From contig NZ_CP045652.1 in assembly GCF_009557615.1 (NCBI RefSeq), forward strand, positions 3,968,001 through 4,032,000: a stretch of DNA of 64,000 nt. The letters are read 5' to 3'. The notes beneath the pieces are model-generated. The model did no database searches. It worked only from the letters and a program-made list of their open reading frames with translations, and was not told the origin of the DNA. Source of the DNA: Sphingobacteruim zhuxiongii. Lineage in GTDB: Bacteria > Bacteroidota > Bacteroidia > Sphingobacteriales > Sphingobacteriaceae. Made by a program: the position numbers and the translations under genes. Of the stretch, positions 1-9,481 are shown in pieces (within the stretch, counting starts at the first letter, position 1; each line of letters opens with the position of its first letter).

Positions 1-1
1 A

Positions 2-937
2 GGCGTATCTTATGTAAATACAAAAGATCTTCAAGAATACACGGCAAAAGGCAAAACGGTAATCTTAGGTGCCAGTGCCTGTGAATCAGCACGCCTGATG
101 TTGAATTCAAAATCTGCTTCCCATCCTTCAGGCGTAGGAAACAGTAGTGGTTTGGTTGGAAGATATCTACATGACTCTACCGGCGCTAGTTTGTCGGGAT
201 TTATACCAAGCTTGATGGACCGAAAACGATACAACGAAGACGGTACAGGAAGCGTGCATATCTATTCACCTTGGTGGGGTGATCACAGCAAACTCAATTT
301 CCCTAGAGGCTATCATATCGAATATTGGGGAGGTATGGGCATGCCTGCTTATGGCTCCTTCAATGGTATCCCAAGCCTTAATGGTAAAGTTCCGGGACCA
401 GATGGACAAGCGAAGGCTGCTGGAGGTTACGGAGCTTCGCTAAAACAAGATGTTCGCCGTTTCTATGGCGCCTCGGTTGGCATGGCCGGTCGGGGAACAG
501 CTTTAGCTCGCAAAGATAATTACTGCGAAATTGATCCATTAAAAGTGGATAAGTTTGGCATCCCTGTTCTTCGCTTCAACTACAAATGGGCTGACGAGGA
601 AATCGCACAGGCTAAACACATGCAAGAAACTTTTCAATCTATCATGCATGAAATGGGTGCAATTATCACCTCTACCATCCAAGGCCCAGAAACACTTTAT
701 GGCCTAGAAGCTCCCGGGATGATTATACATGAAGGTGGCACAACACGAATGGGAGATGATGCTAAGAAATCAGTATTAAACCGCTGGGGACAAGCACATG
801 ATTGTAAAAACCTTTACGTTGTTGATGCGGGACCATTTGTACAGCAGGGTGATAAGAATCTAACTTGGACAATTCTTGCCCTTTCCATGCGTACAGCAGA
901 GTATATTTTAGAAGAAAAGAAAAAACTAAACAGCTAA
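2..937 (+). CDS. GMC family oxidoreductase, C-terminal part (cut by window start)
   Basis: The reading frame is open from base 2, so the N-terminal FAD-binding part lies outside the window and 311 residues are visible. The start reads VILGASACESARLML, a typical GMC stretch. The C-terminal GMC domain is marked by HEGGTTRMG, 69 residues from the end, followed by NLYVVDAGPF and the DKNLTWT segment that carries the conserved Asn of this family. GMC enzymes oxidise sugar or alcohol hydroxyls with FAD. The next gene, 7 bp downstream, encodes a gluconate-2-dehydrogenase-subunit-3-like protein, so the pair is probably a periplasmic sugar dehydrogenase. The substrate is unknown. Confidence 0.9.
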   Translation, partial: GVSYVNTKDLQEYTAKGKTVILGASACESARLMLNSKSASHPSGVGNSSGLVGRYLHDSTGASLSGFIPSLMDRKRYNEDGTGSVHIYSPWWGDHSKLNFPRGYHIEYWGGMGMPAYGSFNGIPSLNGKVPGPDGQAKAAGGYGASLKQDVRRFYGASVGMAGRGTALARKDNYCEIDPLKVDKFGIPVLRFNYKWADEEIAQAKHMQETFQSIMHEMGAIITSTIQGPETLYGLEAPGMIIHEGGTTRMGDDAKKSVLNRWGQAHDCKNLYVVDAGPFVQQGDKNLTWTILALSMRTAEYILEEKKKLNS

Positions 938-944
938 ATTAGCG

Positions 945-1583
945 ATGAACAGAAGAGATTCACTAAAAGCCCTAGGGCTTATTGCTGCCGGTTCTAGCGT
1001 AATTGCCGGCGCCTGTAAAGATGATAAAACAATAGTCAAGAAAGATGCTTCCGCGAGCGGCGACAAGTTACCAGGGGTTCAAGACTTTGAACACGAACGG
1101 ACACAAGAACTTCTCAGCGAAACTTTCTTTACAGAACATGAAATAGCGACCATAACCGTCCTTGCAGATATCATTATCCCGAAAGATGAAGTTTCTGGGA
1201 GTGCATCAGAAGCGGGTGTTCCAGCTTTTATAGAGTTTATGGTTAAGGATATTCCAAGCAACCAAGTTCCCATGCGTGGCGGGCTTCGTTGGCTTGATTT
1301 GCAATCGCAAAAAAGATTCAAAAACCCATTTATTAAATGCAAAAGTGAAGAACAACTAGCATTAGTCGATGAAATCGCCTATCCCGAAAAAGCGAAGCCT
1401 GAGATGATGCAAGGAGTGGCATTCTTCTCGCTGATGAGGAACTTCACGACCTCAGGTTTTTTTACTACCGAAATGGGAATAAAAGACTTAGGTTATGTGG
1501 GTAATCGTCCAGGAGTATGGGCTGGTGTTCCTGCAGATGTACTCAAAGCGCATGGCTTTGAACACAACGACTTGAAGACTTAA
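945..1583 (+). CDS. Gluconate 2-dehydrogenase subunit 3 family protein
   Basis: This 212-residue protein begins with MNRRDSLKALGL, a twin-arginine-like signal, followed by a hydrophobic stretch and a possible lipobox cysteine (IAGAC). The body has the usual pattern of the small subunit of FAD-dependent gluconate/sugar dehydrogenases: LADIIIPKDE near residue 75 and GVWAGVP near the C-terminus. Length is normal for the family. It starts 7 bp after the GMC gene and is surely cotranscribed. It probably helps export or stabilise the flavoprotein by Tat co-transport, which is family knowledge and not visible here. Confidence 0.88.
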   Translation: MNRRDSLKALGLIAAGSSVIAGACKDDKTIVKKDASASGDKLPGVQDFEHERTQELLSETFFTEHEIATITVLADIIIPKDEVSGSASEAGVPAFIEFMVKDIPSNQVPMRGGLRWLDLQSQKRFKNPFIKCKSEEQLALVDEIAYPEKAKPEMMQGVAFFSLMRNFTTSGFFTTEMGIKDLGYVGNRPGVWAGVPADVLKAHGFEHNDLKT

Positions 1584-2218
1584 TAAAGAGATTTGTTAAA
1601 TCTTCTTCTTGATGGGGATTTGCGAGATTTGTGCAAGACCCGATCTTTTAATGGACACCTTGATTCAGGAGAGCAATTGACGTGCAAGCTTACCTATTGG
1701 GAAGGGATCCAAAATTGGAAAAAACCTTTAATCCTTGGTTGCATCAACATAACGATAAATGTTTCAATTCGATCAGTCTGTTGGCTGATGTTAAGTTGCT
1801 ATAGGACTTGGAAAAATATATCTATGCATAAACTATTTTATCGTCCATTTAGGGAAACCTCCACGAACCACTATTTAATTTGTTAGCTTTGCTGTGCGAG
1901 CTGAATTTCTCGTTCGAGTCGTATCAAAAATTTCAGACATCATCAAGTTGCGAACGCTGGACAGGCTATCAAGCTAAAGTGAAATTGTGCGGCATTTGAA
2001 GCGTGCCTCTATACAAAAAAGTCAACTTATCACTCGGTTCTTTCTCCCCTATGGAGCCTAAGCAATCAAAATTTCAAACAAATTTATCTTTTATTTTTTT
2101 GGAAATCCAAAGGTGGTTTTCTAAATTCGAACTCACAAACACTGTATTTAGCAGCCTTTGTCTCACAATTTGAAACTATCATAGTGTATGAAAATATATT
2201 TTAGTTCTAAATTCTGTT
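1584..2218. other. 635-bp gene-free spacer, possibly decayed coding DNA
   Basis: No reading frame here looks like a real protein; the longest, of 97 codons at 1593-1886, has low-complexity composition and no recognisable domain. G+C in sampled lines is about 40-42%, clearly above true intergenic DNA elsewhere in the window (25-30% near 48.9 kb). Short coding-like stretches interrupted by stops occur on the + strand around 1660-1800. This fits a degraded gene, but I cannot name one. The last ~130 bp before 2219 turn AT-rich and may hold the promoter of the next operon. Confidence 0.4.
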
Positions 2219-3058
2219 ATGAAAACTATTATCTACAAAACAAAAAACAACCTTAACCGATTATTAATTTGTGCATTTTTTTCCTTAACAATTATTGCGA
2301 ATACGCGAGCAGTTTGGGCCCAGCACAGTTCATTGAGTGCCAATCTTATAAATTTAGAGGCAACCAGTACGGAAGTTTTCCGATATCAGTTGGAATTACG
2401 CCACCAAGGGGAGGGACCGCGCGACTACGATCTTAGTGCTGAACTACCGAGCGGCTGGCAGGCTAACTTTACAGCGCTGGGAAGCGCCGTCCGTGCAGTA
2501 CAGGTAAAAGCTAATGAGCCCTACGCTATTACTTTAGAAATTCATCCATCTCCGCATACCAAAGCGGGAAAATTCCCGATTGCAGTATATGCGAAAGCTG
2601 CTAATGATAGCCTACAAGTAGCACTTCAGGCGGTTATAAAAGGGACATATAGGTTAAGTATCCGCACACCTGAAGAACGCTTGAATGAAACGATTGTCGC
2701 CGGGGGATCTAAAGTGCTTAAGTTGCTGGTCAAAAATGAGGGCAGCTTGGATTTGAAAGATTTGGCAATTTCCTCCACATTGCCCACAAATTGGGAAACA
2801 CAAATCAATCCTGCCAAACTAGAGTATTTACGTTCTGGCGATTCTCACGAGTTTACTGTTAACTTGAAAGCGCCTGAGAAAAGTATTGCAGGAGATTACA
2901 TGACAACCTATGACGTCAAGAGCTCGCAACTTAGCGAAAAAGCGGATATCCGTATAACCGTTAAAGCCTCCCTATTATCGGGATGGCTAGGAATTTTAGC
3001 GATATTCGTGGCCCTATCGCTGGTGTTTTATCTGTTCCGAACGTACGGTCGTCGCTAG
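2219..3058 (+). CDS. NEW3-domain exported membrane-anchored protein
   Basis: This 279-residue protein has an N-terminal signal sequence (hydrophobic residues about 14-34, ending ...VWAQ), two immunoglobulin-like repeats of the NEW3 type (about 40-130 and 140-245, with ELPSGWQANF and TLPTNWETQINP as matching strand motifs), then one C-terminal transmembrane helix (about 253-274) and a basic tail (RTYGRR). It lies 49 bp upstream of an ABC ATPase and an ABC-2 permease. NEW3 protein, ATPase and permease together form a recurring gene set of unknown substrate. I infer that the NEW3 protein is the extracytoplasmic partner of the transporter. Confidence 0.8.
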   Translation: MKTIIYKTKNNLNRLLICAFFSLTIIANTRAVWAQHSSLSANLINLEATSTEVFRYQLELRHQGEGPRDYDLSAELPSGWQANFTALGSAVRAVQVKANEPYAITLEIHPSPHTKAGKFPIAVYAKAANDSLQVALQAVIKGTYRLSIRTPEERLNETIVAGGSKVLKLLVKNEGSLDLKDLAISSTLPTNWETQINPAKLEYLRSGDSHEFTVNLKAPEKSIAGDYMTTYDVKSSQLSEKADIRITVKASLLSGWLGILAIFVALSLVFYLFRTYGRR

Positions 3059-3107
3059 CAATTTTTCACGTCTATTTCGGTTTACTTTAATAACGGCAAA
3101 TTACAAC

Positions 3108-4082
3108 ATGAAAGAGACCCTTATTGAGCTCCACTCCGTCAGCAAAATTTACGGAGATCGCAAAGCGGTAGATGAACTTAATTTAAAAATTTTTCAAGGC
3201 GAAATTTTTGGTTTGCTGGGTCCTAACGGCGCAGGGAAGTCCACCACAATGCTGATGATCTTAGGACTGACCGAAGCATCCGCTGGAAACATTTACGTTA
3301 ACGGATTATCTCCCTATCACTCTGCGATAGCAGTGAAGCGCGAGATTGGCTATCTTGCAGATGCAGTTGGCTTCTACGATCACATGACGGCGCATGAAAA
3401 CTTAGCTTTTTTCGCATCACTAAACCAAATCCCTCGGCCTCAGGTTGGAGAAAGAGTCGATCAGCTATTAAAACTTGTTGGGCTTTCTTCGGTTTCCCAC
3501 AAAAAGCCCTCCACTTTTTCTAGGGGTATGAAGCAGCGATTAGGTATTGCTCAAGCATTGGTGAAGCGCCCGAAAATATTAATCCTTGACGAACCCACTT
3601 TGGGTCTTGATCCGAGCGGAGTAGAAGAACTATTACAACTAGTCAGGGACCTAAACGCACTATTCGGCATCACGATAATCATCTCATCGCACCAATTAGA
3701 TCAAGTACAGAAAGTCTGTCACCGTGTTGGACTATTTGTTGAAGGCAAAATGGAAGCAGTGGGAAGTATCGCTGATTTATCACACCAACTCATTAGCAAA
3801 CTCGGCCACCAAAGCAGTATTTGGTGGCATGGCGAATTCAATAGGGGCAAGTCTGTTTTGACCGAGTCAATTATAGCGCAATGGCCCTCAGCGACGTTAA
3901 GTTGGACAGATCAGTCTGTAAAAATTTCAACTCCCCAATTCTCTACCCCACAGCTTGTAAAACTGTGCGTAGAGCATGGGATGTCTATCAAACAAGTTCA
4001 AAGTAATGATTTAACATTAGAGGAAATTTATGGCAAATATTTTACCCCTGAAAAAAACGAACCAAAAAGCAGCGGCGTTTAA
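3108..4082 (+). CDS. ABC transporter ATP-binding protein (ABC-2 class)
   Basis: This 324-residue nucleotide-binding subunit has all motifs: Walker A GPNGAGKS at 38-45, signature SRGMKQRLG at 138-146, Walker B ILILDEP at 157-163 and the H-loop histidine in SSHQLDQ near 195. About 90 residues after the ATPase core form the accessory C-terminal region common in ABC-2 exporters. It belongs between the NEW3 protein and the permease. Its 3' end overlaps the next gene's apparent start by 53 nt in another frame, suggesting translational coupling. The substrate cannot be predicted. Confidence 0.93.
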   Translation: MKETLIELHSVSKIYGDRKAVDELNLKIFQGEIFGLLGPNGAGKSTTMLMILGLTEASAGNIYVNGLSPYHSAIAVKREIGYLADAVGFYDHMTAHENLAFFASLNQIPRPQVGERVDQLLKLVGLSSVSHKKPSTFSRGMKQRLGIAQALVKRPKILILDEPTLGLDPSGVEELLQLVRDLNALFGITIIISSHQLDQVQKVCHRVGLFVEGKMEAVGSIADLSHQLISKLGHQSSIWWHGEFNRGKSVLTESIIAQWPSATLSWTDQSVKISTPQFSTPQLVKLCVEHGMSIKQVQSNDLTLEEIYGKYFTPEKNEPKSSGV

Positions 4083-5088
4083 ACATGCACCTTTCGCTAA
4101 GGTAGGTGACTTTTGGCATGCCCCAGTGACGGGAAGAGACACCAATTCAGCGTTCATTACCCTTGTAAGTAAAGAAATGCGCGCAGCGGTCCGCAGCTGG
4201 AAGTTTACCATTTTAATTCTATTAGTCACGCTTATTTTCATCGCATCGAGCTATGTTTCCATGCTGGCCCTTTCCAACTTGCGGGACGCCGTCACGAGTG
4301 AAAAATTTCACTTATATTTAAAACTTTTCACCACAAGTGAACAATCGATCCCGCCATTTTATGTTTTTTTAAACTTTTTAGCGCCTTTACTTGGAATATC
4401 CCTTGGCTTCGACTCGATTAATTCAGAGCGGAATAATGGCACCTTAATGCCCTTACTCTCTCAAGCTTTGTTTCGCGACGACGTATTGCTCAGTAAATTT
4501 ATCGGTCCACTGAACGTCGTAGCGATTCTTTTTTTGTCAATCACACTGATGATGCTGGGTACCGTCATGTTAATAACTGGAGTGCCGCTTAGCCCAATGG
4601 AGTTCACACGCATTATTCTATTCGTTCTTATTACGATATTGTATGTAGGCTTTTGGTTGAGTTTCGCAGTTTTTTGCTCGATTGTTTTCAATCAGCCTTC
4701 GACATCGGCTCTGGCAGCTATAGGCCTATGGCTTTTTTTCACTGTATTTTATCCCATGTTGGTGAATTTACTGATGACTATGCTTGTTGCTAATCCCGGA
4801 AATCTGCAAGAGTCGGAATATCTTCAATATGCTGACATAGCGATTAATTTATCGAGGATCTCGCCGAGTCAACTATATAACGACGCAACTGCGACTTTAT
4901 TGATTCCTTCGGTACGAACCTTGGGGCCAATGAGTCTGGAACAAACTTTTGGTGCAATACCGTCAGATCTAACTGTTAGTAATTCATTGACAATAATTTT
5001 CCCACAACTAAGTGGATTACTCGCCAGTTCGGTGACGATATTCGCATTGTGCTACTTCTTGTTTATGCGAAAGGAAATACGTGCATAA
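4030..5088 (+). CDS. ABC-2 type transporter permease
   Basis: This 352-residue membrane protein has about six hydrophobic helices, starting near residue 58 (ILILLVTLIFIASSYV) and ending near 345, with the usual NSERNNGTLMPLLSQ loop after the second helix. The longest frame starts inside the ATPase gene, giving a 53-nt overlap and a hydrophilic N-terminal extension of about 40 residues. The next in-frame ATG, at 4177 (residue 50), would remove the conserved ITLVSKEM segment, so an upstream start is more likely. It forms the channel of the ABC exporter. A hairpin 27 bp after the stop closes the operon. Confidence 0.88.
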   Translation: MANILPLKKTNQKAAAFKHAPFAKVGDFWHAPVTGRDTNSAFITLVSKEMRAAVRSWKFTILILLVTLIFIASSYVSMLALSNLRDAVTSEKFHLYLKLFTTSEQSIPPFYVFLNFLAPLLGISLGFDSINSERNNGTLMPLLSQALFRDDVLLSKFIGPLNVVAILFLSITLMMLGTVMLITGVPLSPMEFTRIILFVLITILYVGFWLSFAVFCSIVFNQPSTSALAAIGLWLFFTVFYPMLVNLLMTMLVANPGNLQESEYLQYADIAINLSRISPSQLYNDATATLLIPSVRTLGPMSLEQTFGAIPSDLTVSNSLTIIFPQLSGLLASSVTIFALCYFLFMRKEIRA

Positions 5089-5114
5089 ATAATAATCGAA
5101 TAACGATACTATTT

Positions 5115-5145
5115 GAATAAGTGGCGTAGATGGGGCCACTTATTC
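5115..5145 (+). terminator. Hairpin after the NEW3/ABC operon
   Basis: GAATAAGTGGC (5115-5125) pairs perfectly with GCCACTTATTC (5135-5145), giving an 11-bp stem and a 9-nt loop, 27 bp after the permease stop. The tract after it is not T-rich, so termination strength is uncertain. Confidence 0.55.
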
Positions 5146-6263
5146 TGGTTAATCGAATGTCAACATTCCCGGTCATTATTTCGAATTTGAATAACTCCAA
5201 AGACATGCCACTCGATTTTTATTTATAGCCAGAAAGGCGGGAGTTGCTCTAGCAGCGCTTCAGTCCGTATCATCGTTTTAGATGAACGATTTCGAACTCC
5301 AACGCGCGCTTTAAAAATTTTGGAACGTTCCAAGCGATTTCTCGAGTGATCTTATCCTCTGAAATTCTGGTAATCGATACGAATAGATCGACCTGAGCAT
5401 TCAAGAGTCGTTTAGGGTAGCGACTGATTCGCATGAAACGACAGTTTCATGATCACTGTGAAATTTGATGAGAATTTTGCCGAAAGTCGTTGGAACTGCG
5501 CATGATTTTCTGAATCATAGCATTTCAACCTACTCAGGGAAAACTTAAAATCAGGTGGTTTGAAGGAAGGCCGATATTTCAGCCATCACGCTAAGACAAA
5601 CCCCTTAAAAATAGATGTACCGTCAAGCGATCGCTATACACTCATTACGTATCGGCATCTTGCCCCATCATCAGTGGCATTGATCACTACTGCTGTTGAA
5701 GTTTCTAATTCGAAAATCTCTATATCCAGTCTAAGCAACCGGATTGTCATAGCATCGCTTACTTGAAACCGCAGAGGATACCATTAGCGATGAAGTTGGC
5801 CGAAAACGGTCCGCAATACGATCCCTATTAACGTTCATTAGGATTGTCATTAGGCGTTTATTCCTCAAAAAATCAGTTTTGTGCTCAGCGATCGCAGCAG
5901 CTAATATGAGACGGCGTGGGGATGATAATTTTCATAAACGTTTCCTAACTCGCAGCAGAAAGTAATGGTATTTAGCATCCTAGATATTTGTTACTTGCTC
6001 CAGCAGGCAAGAATCGCTAACTGTCAATTAAATAATAAAGCTGTCTACTTTGCAAAATGCCCTTGGTTATTCATTGTGGAGGGAACAGCAGCAATGCATG
6101 AAGATATCAGGCTTAGCGCGTAATGTGATACTGTTGGATTTTTTATTTCCTCTGTTCGAGTTGAAAGGAAATAGACAGTGGTATTTGTTTAACCAAATAG
6201 CGGATAAATTGTCGAATGCAACAGCAAACTGCCAGCTCAATCAATTATCCTACAGCATTCACG
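5146..6263. other. 1.1-kb gene-free region, probably decayed genes
   Basis: I find no convincing gene. Small frames at 5560-5766 and 6050-6274 (+) have no coherent domain. G+C in sampled lines runs 43-48%, with one lower stretch, against 25-30% in true spacers of this window. On the minus strand around 5285-5450 there is a 54-codon open stretch starting MRISRYPKRLLNAQVD with coding-like composition, and another coding-like stretch around 5640-5770, both ended by stops. These could be fragments of one or more inactivated genes. I do not recognise the family. Confidence 0.4.
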
Positions 6264-7520
6264 CTAAACACTAGTCAGTTCGAAAACAGTAATTTCTGGA
6301 GCAATCCCCACTCGGCCAGGATATCCTAGGAATCCATATCCAGTGTTGACATATAATTGACTTTTCCCTTCGGTATAAAGCCCCGCCCACTCTTTATAGA
6401 TGTATTTCGCTGGCGACCATTGAAAGTTTTCGCCACGAACACCAAATTGCATACCATGTGTATGTCCAGCAAACATAGCGTCTACATCTGTATCCAACAC
6501 CTCAGCACGCCAGTGTGAAGGATCATGTGATAATAATAATTTTACTGGCTTATCTTCAGTTCCCATCAAGGCTTTCTTTAAATCACCTTTCTTCGGAAAA
6601 CGTCCGGTACCCCAATTCTGGACACCAACAATGGATAACTCATCAGCACCCATTTTAAGTGTTCTATTTTCGTCCATCAGTAAATCCCAACCCATTACTT
6701 TATGGGTATCGATTACATCTTGAAGATTTTTACGTTTAGCTGCAGAATCTTCCTTACCATAATAGTAATCCCCATAGTCATGATTTCCTAAGGTGGAGTA
6801 AACACCTAAATCGGCATGTAGTTTAGAGAAAATATCTTGATAATCTCTCATCTCTGAGGCCACGTTATTGACTAAATCACCCGTAAAGAAAATCATATCA
6901 GGCTTTTCGCCTAATAGCATTTCGATTCCACCTAAAACTGCTTTTTTGTTATAAAATGAGCCTGAGTGGACATCGGAAATCTGGGCAAGTTTCAAGCCAT
7001 GGAAGGCCTTCGGAAGATTTGGTAAAACTAGTCGTTGACGACGTATTCTATAATCATAAGCTGTCGAGATTACGCCCCAGGCCAACGGTAGCATAGGCAA
7101 TGCCGCGACCAAGATTCCTGATTTCATTAAGAAATCAGATCTTGATATGCCATTTTTAGGCACTTCAGGAAGCGGTTTCTCTAATTCTTCAAAATTCTCT
7201 TCAATGTGTGTCTTTTTGGTTGCACTAAATAAGCGTGAAAGCCATACCCCTCCTCTTCGAATATCATCGATAATCAATACTGCTGCAAATATAAATTTGC
7301 TAACTGCAGTCATGAAAAAAGCGACTAGGATGATGGAACGATACATCAAGGGTATGCTGTACTGGAAAGAAATATACAGTCCTACTAGCAGTGCGATAGA
7401 ATATCCCCACCACAAATAGGTGAACCATTTGGTCTTGACAAACTTGATATTAGTCGCACGAAGCGCGAAGAATATGTAAAAGTCTAGAATAAATAATAAT
7501 ACTGTATTTAACTGTAACAT
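6264..7520 (-). CDS. Membrane-anchored metallophosphoesterase
   Basis: This 418-residue protein has hydrophobic N-terminal helices (about 4-22, 35-52, 60-84), a fourth at about 134-152, then a calcineurin-like phosphoesterase domain. Metal-binding motifs are in order: DVH at 183-185, GDLV at 214-217, GNHD at 245-248, and GHTHG near 354. This is the YkuE/YaeI-like type, whose members cleave phosphate esters or lipid-linked diphosphates at the membrane. The substrate is unknown. It lies 2 bp downstream of ferrochelatase and is likely cotranscribed with it. Confidence 0.9.
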   Translation of the reverse strand: MLQLNTVLLFILDFYIFFALRATNIKFVKTKWFTYLWWGYSIALLVGLYISFQYSIPLMYRSIILVAFFMTAVSKFIFAAVLIIDDIRRGGVWLSRLFSATKKTHIEENFEELEKPLPEVPKNGISRSDFLMKSGILVAALPMLPLAWGVISTAYDYRIRRQRLVLPNLPKAFHGLKLAQISDVHSGSFYNKKAVLGGIEMLLGEKPDMIFFTGDLVNNVASEMRDYQDIFSKLHADLGVYSTLGNHDYGDYYYGKEDSAAKRKNLQDVIDTHKVMGWDLLMDENRTLKMGADELSIVGVQNWGTGRFPKKGDLKKALMGTEDKPVKLLLSHDPSHWRAEVLDTDVDAMFAGHTHGMQFGVRGENFQWSPAKYIYKEWAGLYTEGKSQLYVNTGYGFLGYPGRVGIAPEITVFELTSV

Positions 7521-7522
7521 GC

Positions 7523-8557
7523 TTAATTATTGTTTGCTATAACCATTCTGCGAAGCGCTTCAATCCATTTCGGATTTCTATTCAAACTTTCGACCATATG
7601 CACTTCTTCACCTCCCAAATCTTTAAACTCATTTGCGTATTCCACCTGAATTTCATCAATGGTCTCGATACAGTCCGCGACAAAAGCCGGACTAAATACC
7701 AAAATACGCTTAGCACCACTTTCTGCTAACTTATGAAGGGTATCAGAGGTATAAGGTTGAATCCAAGGAGTTTTGCCTAAACGGGATTGAAAACAAACCG
7801 TAAATTTATCTTTCGGAAGATTTAACTTTTCTGTTATTGCTTTTGTTGTTGCATAACAATGTGATAAATAGCAATATGGATTCGCTTCCGTTCTACACTG
7901 ATCACACCCGAAATCAGGACATTTCACCTCAGCATTGGCATGTACTTTTCCCAACTGCCTTACAGGAAGACCATGATAACTGAACAAGAAATGGTCGAAA
8001 GACGCTAAATCATGCTTCAAAGCGTGCTCCGCAATTACTTCAATCATCAACGGATCGTCGTAATAACTACTAACAAAGTTTATCTTTGGTATGAACTGCC
8101 AAGTACGCATAATCTCCATTACTTTATCAATAACAGAGCCAGTTGTTGCGGAAGCATATTGTGGAAATAATGGAATGACGGTCAATGATTCTAACAGCAT
8201 ACCTTCCATTTTCGATAAGGCATTCTCAATCGACGGGTTTTGGTACCTCATGGCTAGCTCGACATGATACTCTTCCCCAAGCACTTCTTGTAATTTTTCT
8301 TGCTGATACAAGCTGTAGGTCATTAAGGGCGACCCCGCTTCGTTATCCCAAATACTCGCATAAGTTGCTGCAGAATTACCGGAACGCTTCGGCACAATGA
8401 TACCTTTTACTAATAGTGATCTAGAAATATAGGGAATATCCATAACGCGCGGATCCATCAAAAACTGTGTTAAATAACGTTTAACATCACTTTTAGCAGG
8501 CGAGTTAGGCGTCCCCAATTGCACTAACAGCACCCCCTTTTTAGCTTTATTCCTCAT
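7523..8557 (-). CDS. hemH: Ferrochelatase (protoporphyrin/coproporphyrin iron lyase)
   Basis: HemH inserts ferrous iron into a porphyrin in the last steps of heme synthesis. The protein is about 344 residues from the ATG at 8557; an upstream in-frame ATG at 8578 would add seven residues (MFIFALH) and is less likely because GVLLVQLGTPNSP then begins at the usual distance from the start. Family motifs are FSYHGLPVRQLGK with the metal-binding His, CFQSRLGKTPW, and SPAFVADCIETIDEI with the conserved Glu pair. It sits between ispH upstream and the metallophosphoesterase downstream, all on the minus strand. Confidence 0.96.
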   Translation of the reverse strand: MRNKAKKGVLLVQLGTPNSPAKSDVKRYLTQFLMDPRVMDIPYISRSLLVKGIIVPKRSGNSAATYASIWDNEAGSPLMTYSLYQQEKLQEVLGEEYHVELAMRYQNPSIENALSKMEGMLLESLTVIPLFPQYASATTGSVIDKVMEIMRTWQFIPKINFVSSYYDDPLMIEVIAEHALKHDLASFDHFLFSYHGLPVRQLGKVHANAEVKCPDFGCDQCRTEANPYCYLSHCYATTKAITEKLNLPKDKFTVCFQSRLGKTPWIQPYTSDTLHKLAESGAKRILVFSPAFVADCIETIDEIQVEYANEFKDLGGEEVHMVESLNRNPKWIEALRRMVIANNN

Positions 8558-8628
8558 ATGTAGAGCAAAAATAAACATTAATTATAGCAAAAGAGGCTCT
8601 GCTATAGAATTTTAAAATAAGATGACGA

Positions 8629-9477
8629 TTAATAGGACGAGATGGTCTCTTTCACTTTTTTCATTAACCACATCGGAGTAGATGTAGCTCCACAGATTCC
8701 AACGGTATCATTTTCAGCAAATAAACTGCTATCTATTTCCGCGGGGTCTGAGATAAAATGAGTTTCAGGGTTAACCTGCTTACAAACTTCGAATAATACT
8801 TTCCCGTTTGAGGATTTCTTGCCTGATACAAAAATGATCTTATCGTATTGTCTCGCAAAGTTACCAAGATCTTCGTATCGGTTTGAAACCTGACGACAAA
8901 TTGTATCATTTGCCTTGACTTCATATCCTCGTCTTAATAACTCGTCCTTGATTTGATAAAAACGATCTACAGATTTTGTGGTTTGACTATATAGCGTAAA
9001 TTTCGCCGGTAATTCTACCGCATCTAATTCGTCTATATCTTGAAAGACAATGGCTTCATTATTTGTCTGCCCTTGCAAACCAATCACTTCCGCATGCCCA
9101 TGTTTTCCGAAAATAAGAATCTTTTCGTCATCGTCATGTGAAGTCTTAATACGGTTTTGAAGTTTTAATACGACCGGACAAGAAGCGTCGATCAAAGTAA
9201 TATTGTTTTCTAAGGCAATGCGATAAGTTTCAGGAGCCTCTCCGTGAGCACGAATAAGAACCTTTTCATTTTGAAGTGTTTGCAAATCACTGTGCGCAAT
9301 AATGCGAAGTCCCTTGGCTTTTAGCCGAGCGACTTCCTCATCATTATGCACAATATCTCCCAAGCAATAAAGATATCCCTCTTCATCCAGAATCTCCTCA
9401 GCCATATCAATGGCATAAACGACTCCGAAACAAAATCCAGAATCTTTATCTATTGTCACTTGCAAGTTCTTTGCCAT
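8629..9477 (-). CDS. ispH: 4-hydroxy-3-methylbut-2-enyl diphosphate reductase
   Basis: IspH makes IPP and DMAPP in the last step of the non-mevalonate isoprenoid pathway, using a [4Fe-4S] cluster. The three cluster cysteines are visible at C16 (GFCFGV), C100 (DASCPVV) and C194 (DTICRQV). Substrate-binding residues are present as H45 (VHNDEEV), H78 (RAHGE) and H128/E130 (KHGHAEV). Length of 282 residues is normal. A strong promoter lies immediately upstream, so close to the ATG that the message may be leaderless. Confidence 0.97.
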   Translation of the reverse strand: MAKNLQVTIDKDSGFCFGVVYAIDMAEEILDEEGYLYCLGDIVHNDEEVARLKAKGLRIIAHSDLQTLQNEKVLIRAHGEAPETYRIALENNITLIDASCPVVLKLQNRIKTSHDDDEKILIFGKHGHAEVIGLQGQTNNEAIVFQDIDELDAVELPAKFTLYSQTTKSVDRFYQIKDELLRRGYEVKANDTICRQVSNRYEDLGNFARQYDKIIFVSGKKSSNGKVLFEVCKQVNPETHFISDPAEIDSSLFAENDTVGICGATSTPMWLMKKVKETISSY

Positions 9478-9481
9478 ATTA

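Noticed and set aside
1593..1886. 97-codon + strand reading frame in the first spacer
   Set aside because: Composition and sequence look random, no domain or signal is visible, and it starts with TTG without a good ribosome site. At best it is a decayed fragment.
5560..5766. 68-codon + strand reading frame
   Set aside because: No recognisable domain; the opposite strand has equally coding-like stretches broken by stops.
6050..6274. 74-codon + strand frame overlapping the metallophosphoesterase end
   Set aside because: It has no family features and overlaps a solid gene on the other strand.
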